From Burkholderiales bacterium (GTDB taxonomy: Bacteria; Pseudomonadota; Gammaproteobacteria; Burkholderiales; SG8-39), in contig DAIDTN010000208.1 of NCBI GenBank assembly GCA_027457185.1, positions 1-5,735 of the forward strand: a stretch of 5,735 nt of DNA. The letters run 5' to 3'. Numbering within the stretch: position 1 is the stretch's first letter; each line of letters opens with the position of its first letter. Both the position numbers and the translations under genes were made by a program. This document shows, in pieces, positions 1-4,690 of the stretch. The notes beneath the pieces were generated by a model. The model saw only the letters and a list, made by a program, of their open reading frames with translations. It was not told where the DNA came from and searched no databases.

Positions 1-110
1 GAGAACTCCTGCACTTTGTGGTCGCCGCGATGCGCTGCCACGCAGCGGCGAAACGTGGAGAGCGGCAAATGGGCCATGACCTGCGCAAACACGAGCATGC
101 CTTGATGCAT
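1..110 (-). CDS. IS4-family transposase, N-terminal fragment (DUF4372 type), cut by window edge
   Basis: The frame reads M-H-Q-G-M-L-V-F-A-Q-V-M, then a segment with LPLSTFRRCVAAHRGDHKV and QEF, and runs off the left edge after 36 full codons. This matches the start of IS4-family transposases with an N-terminal DUF4372 domain, in which a short 'G-x-x-V/L-F-A-Q-x-M-x-x-L-P-x-x-x-F-R-R-C-V-A' stretch precedes the DDE catalytic core. The core (D, D, E residues) lies outside the window, so it cannot be said whether the enzyme is intact. The ATG at 110-108 is preceded by AAGG at 119-116, a plausible ribosome binding site that lies inside a hairpin stem. Recognition is from family memory of the N-terminus only; the family call is fairly secure, the exact element is not. 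Confidence 0.82.
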   Translation of the reverse strand, partial: MHQGMLVFAQVMAHLPLSTFRRCVAAHRGDHKVQEF

Positions 111-113
111 GGG

Positions 114-141
114 AGCCTTCGGCGGATATCCGCAAAAGGCT
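114..141 (-). promoter_or_regulatory. Hairpin just upstream of the transposase start codon
   Basis: Arms AGCCTT (114-119) and AAGGCT (136-141) are perfectly complementary. Between them, with a 2-nt mismatch on each side, is the perfect 12-base palindrome GCGGATATCCGC (122-133). On the transposase strand the distal arm contains AAGG, the only visible ribosome binding site for the ATG at 110, so folding of a longer transcript would hide it. Similar RNA structures limit transposase translation from read-through transcripts in other insertion sequences such as IS10, IS50 and IS200. The pairing is seen directly; the regulatory role is inferred. Confidence 0.5.
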
Positions 142-206
142 TAAATTCTGCGCCTCGACGTTCAAATCGAGACCAGACAAAATCACTCGTTTCCGCATTT
201 CAATCA

Positions 207-446
207 TTAACCTACAACCGTCTCTCGTGAAAACGTTGGGACACTACTGCCCAGCAATGAAAGCTGAGAAGCTCTGAAGATGTCCTTGGCTTTGAATTGC
301 ACGATCGCGGCGCGTCGGAATTTGGCCATAATTGCGGATACCTTCCCGGCACTGTAAATGATGCTGAGATAGGATTTAGCGGCAGGATACACATGCTCCT
401 CCACATCTGGAAGCCACTTGATTTCCTTCCCGGGCGCTTTAGCCAT
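207..446 (-). pseudogene. ParB-nuclease-like protein gene, 3'-truncated by IS insertion
   Basis: An open frame of 79 codons starts at ATG 446 behind a strong ribosome binding site (GGGGAGGA, about 7 bases upstream). Residues 9-66 resemble the start of small proteins annotated as ParB/sulfiredoxin-like nucleases: I-K-W-x-P-D-x-E-E-H-x-Y-P-A-A near the front, then R-R-A-x-I-V-Q-F-K-A-K-D-I-F-R-A-S-x-L-x-L-L-G. In full-length relatives the 'L-L-G' is followed by a segment with N-x-H-V and a catalytic-looking core, giving a protein well over 79 residues. Here the last 13 residues (SSVPTFSRETVVG) are unrelated and end at a stop inside the presumed insertion sequence. The front half is in good order and could still be translated, but the functional core is missing. 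The family call is from memory; ParB-like is the best guess, not proven. The function of intact relatives is poorly known. Confidence 0.6.
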
Positions 447-722
447 TTGTGATCCTCCCCAACCCGGTCATAACGTCAGCGATAGGAACCACGACGATGC
501 TGCCCATTGGTCCGCTGTCCGAGCGCCTTTGGTGGTTGATGTTCAGGGTCATCGAACGGCGCCTTAGCAGCCGCAATTTTCGGAAACTCGATAGAAAAGT
601 AGAAAAGGCAGAGACGAATTCATTTGCATCGGGGTGCGCGAAACAATGAACCCAAAGGCGGCACTAGTCAATGAGCAATGAAGTCGAGCGGCAGTGAAAC
701 GTCGCTGACCCCGTTGGACAGC
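447..722. other. Intergenic stretch with no convincing gene
   Basis: This stretch separates the stop of the CtaG-like gene from the start of the truncated ParB-like gene. It is visibly more A+T-rich than the genes to its right. The open frames on either strand are short, lack ribosome binding sites and do not resemble any family I know. One minus-strand frame (619-476) stays open for 47 codons with protein-like composition but has no start codon; it may be the remains of a gene. No terminator with a T-run is visible after the CtaG-like stop, and no tRNA or repeat array is present. Confidence 0.5.
454..461 (-). promoter_or_regulatory. Ribosome binding site of the truncated ParB-like gene
   Basis: On the minus strand GGGGAGGA lies about seven bases before ATG 446. 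It is the strongest Shine-Dalgarno sequence in the window. It supports 446 as a genuine start and the reading that this was a real gene before it was interrupted. Confidence 0.65.
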
Positions 723-1562
723 TTAGGAGCCCCCCGGCATGTGGCCCGACGCGGCGCTCGCGCGCATCGCCAGGCGCAGCAGCATGAGGAAGGCGACCAT
801 GTCGAGCATCGCCACGGGCCCCCACAGAATAATCCCGCCGATCTGCTGATCGACCTGTGCGGACATGGCCCAGGCTCGGCCGCAGAGGTCGTAGACCTCG
901 TACAGATCCCGTCCCGACAGCGTGATGTAGATGCCGGCGAGCATTTCCGGAACCATCATCACGAGCACCATCGCCATGCGTACGCCGTAGCCGAGCAGCG
1001 CGCCCTTGCCGCGCGAGCGCGGATCGAGGACGAGAAACCAGAACAGGAGGCCGTCGGCGAGCATGCTCCAGTTCATCCACCAATAGACCCTGCCGCTCAG
1101 CATGGCGTAGAAGTGCACGCCCGGCAGCAGCCAGAAAACGATCAGTCCGGTAAAGATCACGGGCGCGACAAAGCGGTTCTGCAGAACGTTATAGAAGCCC
1201 CGCGCGAGCGGGTGGCGCCCGGCGGCGGCAAATACCGAGCGGGCACGCGGCGGCACGGCGCGCGCGAGCACCGCTTGCGGCCAGGAAAGCGCGACCAGGA
1301 ACGGCCCGACGTGGTGCACGGCGAACTGCTGCAGCGCATGCAGGAAAAACATGTGTGTCGAGAGGTACTCGTACTTCGTCTGCAGCACGAAATACGCGAG
1401 CGTAGTGCCGACGAAGAACGCCACGCTGCGCGCTACGCTAGGGCGCGCGCTGAGCGGTGTGAGCCGCAGCCCGCGCACGTATAGCAGGATGCTTGCCGTC
1501 CAGGTGAGGAACGCCAGAGGGGAAAAATCCCAAGGCAGCAGAAAGTCGAGAACGGTGCTCAT
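723..1562 (-). CDS. CtaG_Cox-type cytochrome c oxidase assembly protein
   Basis: The product is a 279-residue integral membrane protein of the CtaG_Cox family (PF09678, caa3-type oxidase assembly factor). It is predicted to help copper insertion or assembly of haem-copper oxidases in the cytoplasmic membrane. About seven hydrophobic segments are visible, near residues 14-30, 43-61, 78-98, 131-147, 160-178, 190-212 and 240-264. The family signature is the His-rich third segment (T-H-M-F-F-L-H-A-L-Q-Q-F-A-V-H-H, with H70, H75, H83 and H84), and D-Q-Q-I-G-G-I-I-L-W before the last helix. Length fits the family. It should not be confused with the periplasmic copper chaperone also called CtaG (Cox11), which has one helix. 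The start at 1562 has only a weak ribosome binding site, but the protein begins as relatives do. No oxidase subunit gene is in view, so the partner enzyme is unknown. It follows the DUF2889 gene by 48 bp and may share its transcript. Confidence 0.85.
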   Translation of the reverse strand: MSTVLDFLLPWDFSPLAFLTWTASILLYVRGLRLTPLSARPSVARSVAFFVGTTLAYFVLQTKYEYLSTHMFFLHALQQFAVHHVGPFLVALSWPQAVLARAVPPRARSVFAAAGRHPLARGFYNVLQNRFVAPVIFTGLIVFWLLPGVHFYAMLSGRVYWWMNWSMLADGLLFWFLVLDPRSRGKGALLGYGVRMAMVLVMMVPEMLAGIYITLSGRDLYEVYDLCGRAWAMSAQVDQQIGGIILWGPVAMLDMVAFLMLLRLAMRASAASGHMPGGS

Positions 1563-1610
1563 GGCTTGGAAGCTTGCGAAGTGCGCGCCTTCGGCGCAAC
1601 GTGGTCGCGC

Positions 1611-2195
1611 CTATCCCTCGGCGGCCTCGTCCGCGCCCGCCAGTTGCGGATACTCGCCCGCGAGCACCGGCCCGTCCTTGCGCCAGGCATGACAGCCGTC
1701 GACGAAAGCCAGCGTGCGCGTGTCGGGCCACTGGCGCGGATCTTCGCCGTGCAGCTTCTGCCGCGCCAGACGGTCGGGATAGGAGGCCTGCATGTAGGTG
1801 TTGCCTACCTGGCCGAGGAGGTCGGTCAGGTGGGTGCAGCCGAGCGTGCCGCCGAGGACTTCCCTCACCGCGCGGGTAAAGCCGGGTCCGATGCGCAGGC
1901 CAATCAGCTTGCGATAATCGGCGGCGATGTCGGTGCACGCCGGCCAGGGCGCGGCCAGGGTCTTCGCCGCCACGTCGCGGATCCGATAGTCGTCGTCGAT
2001 GACGACGCGAAGGGAAAGGTGATGGATCAGTTCGCCGGCCGACACGTCGGGCCGCGAGTTGAAGGGCACCGGCTGCCCTTTCTCGTCGGCAACGCTGGCC
2101 TCGATCTGCCACAGGCCGTCCTTGCGCCGGTAGCCGCGGCAGACGATCTGCCGCGTATGCACCAGTTCCTTGTCCTCGTTCTGTTCGATCACCAT
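1611..2195 (-). CDS. DUF2889 domain-containing protein
   Basis: This 194-residue protein has the DUF2889 pattern (PF11136) over nearly its full length. It opens with H-T-R-Q-I-V-C-R-G-Y-R-R-x-D-G-L-W-x-I-E (residues 13-32). It continues with A-G-E-L-I-H-H-L and V-V-I-D-D-D-Y-R-I-R-D-V, the core I-G-L-R-I-G-P-G-F-T-R-A-V-R-E near residues 98-112, then G-C-T-H-L (C120, H122), and closes with D-G-C-H-A-W (C168, H169). The conserved Cys and His residues could form a metal or cofactor site, which is inference. There is no signal peptide or membrane helix, so it is likely cytoplasmic. The biochemical role of the family is not known to me. The start at 2195 has only a weak GGA-type ribosome binding site but places the domain at the normal distance from the N-terminus. 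It lies 45 bp after the cupin gene and 48 bp before ctaG-like, consistent with a small operon. Confidence 0.85.
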   Translation of the reverse strand: MVIEQNEDKELVHTRQIVCRGYRRKDGLWQIEASVADEKGQPVPFNSRPDVSAGELIHHLSLRVVIDDDYRIRDVAAKTLAAPWPACTDIAADYRKLIGLRIGPGFTRAVREVLGGTLGCTHLTDLLGQVGNTYMQASYPDRLARQKLHGEDPRQWPDTRTLAFVDGCHAWRKDGPVLAGEYPQLAGADEAAEG

Positions 2196-2240
2196 TGATT
2201 TGTCCGTGCCAGCGTTTCTATTTGCCCCGGTTGCTGCGGG

Positions 2241-2921
2241 TCATGCGTCTATAGTCAAGAAGTCTGCGCCGATCGCCCCGACCTTGACGTAAATCAGCGC
2301 GCCTTCCGCGCCGGTGTAGGGCGTGTGGCGGCTGCCGCGCGGATTGCGCAGCCAGGCGCCGGCCGCGTAATCGCCGGCTTCATCGCGGAACACGCCCTCG
2401 AGCACCAGAATCTCCTCGCCGCCGGGATGCGCATGCGTATTGAAGCGCGTTTGCGGCGCCCAGCGCACCAGCGCCGTGCTGACGCCGTCGTGCTCGTGCA
2501 GGGGCATGACCGATAGCCCCGGGACCAGGCCCGGATACCAGGCGGCGGTCGCGGTGGCGATGCGCACCGGCGCGAGATCGTCCGGCGCGAACTGCCATAG
2601 TTTGACGAACAGGGTGCAGCCGCCGCGGGAGAACGGCGCGTGGCTGGTGCCCGGCGGATTGCGCAGATAAGTGCCGGCCGGGTAATCGCCACGTTCGTCG
2701 GAGAACACGCCATCGAGCACGAAGATCTCTTCGCCGCCGTCGTGCACATGCCGGTCGAAACGCGAACCCGCGGCGTAGCGAACGATGCTTGTGGCCCGCG
2801 CAACCTCGCCGCCGACGCGGTCGAGCATGCGCCGGTCCACGCCCGGCAGCGGCGATGGAGTCCAGGTCGCATCGCGCGCGCTTTGCACCACGCGCTGATC
2901 GAAATCGCTGTTCAGGTCCAT
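2241..2921 (-). CDS. ChrR-like two-domain cupin protein
   Basis: This 226-residue protein consists of two tandem cupin folds of the ChrR type (cupin_7, PF12973). The first (about residues 45-110) has F-D-R-H-V-H-D-G-G-E-E with H58, H60 and E64, and a later His at H94 in G-T-S-H. The second (about 150-215) has F-N-T-H-A-H-P-G-G-E-E with H163, H165 and E169, and H199. Both therefore keep a complete His/His/Glu/His metal set, zinc in the ChrR prototype. The two halves clearly arose by duplication (both carry G-G-E-E-I-x-V-L-x-G-V-F and a later L-R-N-P). The N-terminal zinc-binding anti-sigma domain of ChrR is absent and no ECF sigma factor gene is nearby, so an anti-sigma role is unlikely; a dioxygenase or sensing role is possible but unproven. 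The start M-D-L-N is the usual one for this subfamily although no good ribosome binding site precedes it. It lies 82 bp downstream of hdrB on the same strand. Confidence 0.85.
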   Translation of the reverse strand: MDLNSDFDQRVVQSARDATWTPSPLPGVDRRMLDRVGGEVARATSIVRYAAGSRFDRHVHDGGEEIFVLDGVFSDERGDYPAGTYLRNPPGTSHAPFSRGGCTLFVKLWQFAPDDLAPVRIATATAAWYPGLVPGLSVMPLHEHDGVSTALVRWAPQTRFNTHAHPGGEEILVLEGVFRDEAGDYAAGAWLRNPRGSRHTPYTGAEGALIYVKVGAIGADFLTIDA

Positions 2922-2965
2922 GGGACGAAAGGGTACACCAAGCCGCGCAGCTTTTCCTTATCGGA

Positions 2966-2984
2966 GGCGCATGCGAAATGCGCC
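2966..2984 (-). other. Short hairpin between hdrB-like and cupin genes
   Basis: GGCGCAT (2966-2972) and ATGCGCC (2978-2984) form a perfect 7-bp stem with a 5-nt loop. It lies about 20 bases past the hdrB stop on the transcribed strand. No run of T follows it, so it is not a standard intrinsic terminator. It might weaken transcription, stabilise the 3' end of the upstream message, or be chance in G+C-rich DNA. Confidence 0.35.
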
Positions 2985-3003
2985 CGGCGCAGCGCAGAGG
3001 CGC

Positions 3004-3921
3004 TTAGCGCTTGCCCGGCACGACCTTGACCGCGATGTCCTGCAGCTTCTTCGGCTGGATGATGTGGCCGTCGAGGCCGGCTTCCTTGAGCGTGCCGCCG
3101 TAGGCGACGGAGAGGAGCTGGCTGTAATACACCACCGGCATGTTGAGCTTGGTGCCCTGCTTCCTGTTGATTTCGGACTGATAGACCTCGACGTTCGCCT
3201 GGCACAGCGGGCAGGGGGTGCAGATTATGTCGGCGCCGTTGTCGTAGGCCGACTCGACGATGTTCTTGATCTGCTTTTCCGCCTTTTCCGGCTCGCAGAA
3301 CGCGAGCGAGCCGCCGCAGCAGCTGACCTTCTCTTCGTACTTGGACATGGGCTCGCCGCCCACGGTCTCGATCAGCTTGTCCAGGTACATCGGGTTCTCG
3401 AACGATTCGCCGGCGATGCCGAACGGGCGGTTGGTCTGGCAGCCGACGTAGCCAGCGACCTTGACGCCGTCCAACGGTTTCACCACCGGCTTGCCGAGTT
3501 CCTCGTAGCCGAGGTCCTCGACCAGCACCTCGACCATGTGGCGGATCTCGGTCCCGTGTTTGTACTGCAGGCCCGCTTCCTTCAGCGCTTCGTTGGTGTC
3601 GGCCAGCAGCTGGCTCGAGGCGTCGAGCTTCTCGATGGTTTCTCGCCCGCCCAGCCAGCAGGCGGCGCAGGTGGCGACAACGTCCTGCCCGGGCAGGTGC
3701 TTGTCCGACAGCGCGAAATTGCGCGCCGAGAGCACGTGGCGCGCGAGTTCGCTCGATCCGGCGTAGCTGATCGAGGCGCCGCAGCAGTTCCAGTCCGGGA
3801 TCTGCGTCATCTTGATGTCGAGCTTCTCGCACATCGATTCGACCGATACCAGGTAGTTGGCGGCCGAGCCGCGCAACTGGGAGGAGCAGCCCGGGTAAAA
3901 CGCGTATTCTCTTTTTGCCAT
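3004..3921 (-). CDS. hdrB: HdrB-like protein with two CCG domains, partner of QmoB/HdrC
   Basis: This 305-residue, soluble protein resembles heterodisulfide reductase subunit B, which binds unusual non-cubane 4Fe-4S clusters through two CCG domains. The first repeat has C12 (Y-P-G-C-S-S), C46-C47 (N-C-C-G) and C85/C88 (C-A-A-C). The second has C161 (V-G-C-Q-T-N), C201-C202 (C-C-G-G-S) and C237/C240 (C-P-L-C, within C-T-P-C-P-L-C). Both Cys sets are complete. With HdrC it probably replaces QmoC in a Qmo-like complex linked to APS reductase; this rests on the neighbouring QmoB and is inference. Its substrate need not be a heterodisulfide. I chose ATG 3921 (M-A-K-R-E-Y) because AAAGG precedes it at a usable distance and the family begins near there. 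A longer frame to 3945 would add eight residues (MTIERSVN) encoded partly by the end of a palindromic repeat and has no ribosome binding site. Confidence 0.88.
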   Translation of the reverse strand: MAKREYAFYPGCSSQLRGSAANYLVSVESMCEKLDIKMTQIPDWNCCGASISYAGSSELARHVLSARNFALSDKHLPGQDVVATCAACWLGGRETIEKLDASSQLLADTNEALKEAGLQYKHGTEIRHMVEVLVEDLGYEELGKPVVKPLDGVKVAGYVGCQTNRPFGIAGESFENPMYLDKLIETVGGEPMSKYEEKVSCCGGSLAFCEPEKAEKQIKNIVESAYDNGADIICTPCPLCQANVEVYQSEINRKQGTKLNMPVVYYSQLLSVAYGGTLKEAGLDGHIIQPKKLQDIAVKVVPGKR

Positions 3922-3940
3922 ATTCACTGACCTTTCAATT

Positions 3941-4037
3941 GTCATTCCGAGTCCCGGTACGGGGATAAACTTCGCGAGGAATCTGCTGTTGCATCAGACA
4001 AAAAAGCAGATTCCTCGGCCTCCGGCCTCGGAGTGAC
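3941..4037. repeat. Palindromic intergenic repeat between hdrC and hdrB
   Basis: This is a 97-bp imperfect palindrome filling almost the whole gap between the hdrC stop and the hdrB start. The outer arms are GTCATTCCGAG (3941-3951) and CTCGGAGTGAC (4027-4037), complementary except for one G-T pair. The inner arms CGAGGAATCTGCT (3975-3987) and AGCAGATTCCTCG (4005-4017) are perfect over 13 bases with a 17-nt loop. Smaller palindromic pieces lie between (cccggtacggg on the left, ggcctccggcc on the right). The motif 'GTCATTCCGAG ... GAGGAATCTGCT' recurs as a dispersed palindrome in many unrelated bacterial genomes. It behaves like a REP or MITE-type element without a gene of its own. In the message it would fold into a long hairpin between the two cistrons. 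Confidence 0.8.
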
Positions 4038-4043
4038 ATTGCA

Positions 4044-4688
4044 TCAACTGCTGTAACCGCGCGGCTGGACTGCGTAACCGCGCCGGCGGGCTTCGATTTC
4101 GTCGGCTTTCTTCAGCGCGCGCCGCAGGCCGTCCTTGTCCTTGCAGCCATGGCTCACGAACAGCTCCATCGGGTTCAGGCGCTTTGCAAAGAACAGTCCG
4201 CGCCCGATGTTGCGCAGGGTCCACATCTTTTTCACGCCGGAGATGAAGCCTTCCCTGAAGTACACGCTGATGGTCATTCTGAGTTCGTTGACGCGACCGG
4301 TCTTGGTGCAGTTCTCCCAGAAGATCAGCGAGAAGTCGCGCGTCGGCTGATTCTTCGGCGCGAGGCCGAGGCGGTGCGCGTAGCTCGCCAGGCCGTGCAT
4401 GATGTGGGTGATCGGCAGCTCGCGCGGGCAGCGCACCATGCAGTTGTAGCAGGACGTGCACATCCACATCGAACTGGATGTGAGCACTTCCTCGCGCTTG
4501 CCGGCGCGGATCATCATGAAAATCTTCTGCGGCGTGTGTTCCCAGTCCGGGCCGAAGGTGCAGGAGCCGGCGCACACGCCGCACTGCATGCACATTTTCA
4601 CCCAATCGCCGTCGTCGACCTTTTCCTCGACTTCGTGCAGGAAGTTGTTGCGGTATTTGTCCAGCATCTGCTGGTCCATGTCGCCCAT
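4044..4688 (-). CDS. hdrC: HdrC-like (QmoC N-domain-like) 4Fe-4S protein
   Basis: This 214-residue iron-sulfur protein of the HdrC type is predicted to pass electrons between the flavoprotein QmoB/HdrA and HdrB. Two 4Fe-4S binding motifs are visible: C33-x2-C36-x2-C39-x3-C43 (C-M-Q-C-G-V-C-A-G-S-C) and C77-x2-C80-x2-C83-x3-C87-P (C-T-S-C-Y-N-C-M-V-R-C-P). Both are complete, though the usual Pro after the first motif is Thr. After them comes a mostly helical soluble tail (residues 100-214), with no run long enough for a membrane helix. That separates it from full QmoC, which has the same front half fused to a cytochrome b-like membrane domain. The ATG at 4688 follows the qmoB stop by two bases, and its ribosome binding site (AAAGGA) lies inside the end of qmoB, so translation is likely coupled. 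A second in-frame Met at codon 4 is a less likely start. Confidence 0.88.
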   Translation of the reverse strand: MGDMDQQMLDKYRNNFLHEVEEKVDDGDWVKMCMQCGVCAGSCTFGPDWEHTPQKIFMMIRAGKREEVLTSSSMWMCTSCYNCMVRCPRELPITHIMHGLASYAHRLGLAPKNQPTRDFSLIFWENCTKTGRVNELRMTISVYFREGFISGVKKMWTLRNIGRGLFFAKRLNPMELFVSHGCKDKDGLRRALKKADEIEARRRGYAVQPRGYSS

Positions 4689-4690
4689 GG

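Larger units (their letters stand above)
1..249 (-). mobile_element. Insertion sequence (IS4 family), one end only
   Basis: This is the upstream end of the element carrying the transposase that starts at 110. The right boundary is set at about 249 because similarity of the neighbouring ParB-like gene to its family stops there and unrelated sequence begins. The exact terminal inverted repeat cannot be confirmed, since the other end of the element is outside the window. A candidate terminus on the minus strand begins near AGTAGTGTCCCAACG, reading leftwards from about 247. No target-site duplication can be seen because only one junction is present. The boundary could be wrong by some 10-15 bases. 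Confidence 0.6.

Noticed and set aside
449..649. A 66-codon plus-strand frame in the gap left of the CtaG-like gene
   Set aside because: There is no convincing ribosome binding site or recognisable family, and its start lies opposite the ribosome binding site of the ParB-like gene.
678..1484. A 268-codon open frame on the plus strand opposite the CtaG-like gene
   Set aside because: It is rich in His, Arg, Glu and Ala in the way antisense frames to membrane proteins are, has no domain I recognise, and the opposite strand carries a clear seven-helix protein.
1585..1597. A GCGCC-TTC-GGCGC hairpin between the DUF2889 and CtaG-like genes
   Set aside because: The stem is only five bases with no T-run on either side, and such stems arise readily by chance in this composition. 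It is too weak to call a terminator.
2920..3930. A 336-codon open frame on the plus strand opposite hdrB
   Set aside because: It is antisense to a gene with complete CCG motifs. It has the low-complexity, Arg/Ala/Leu/Asp-rich look of a shadow frame in G+C-rich DNA and no ribosome binding site or family resemblance.
3941..4037. Reading the hdrC-hdrB palindrome as an intrinsic terminator or a CRISPR repeat
   Set aside because: There is only one unit with no spacer array. The only A/T run is in the loop and not after the stem, and the genes on both sides belong to one complex, so a full stop in transcription is unlikely.
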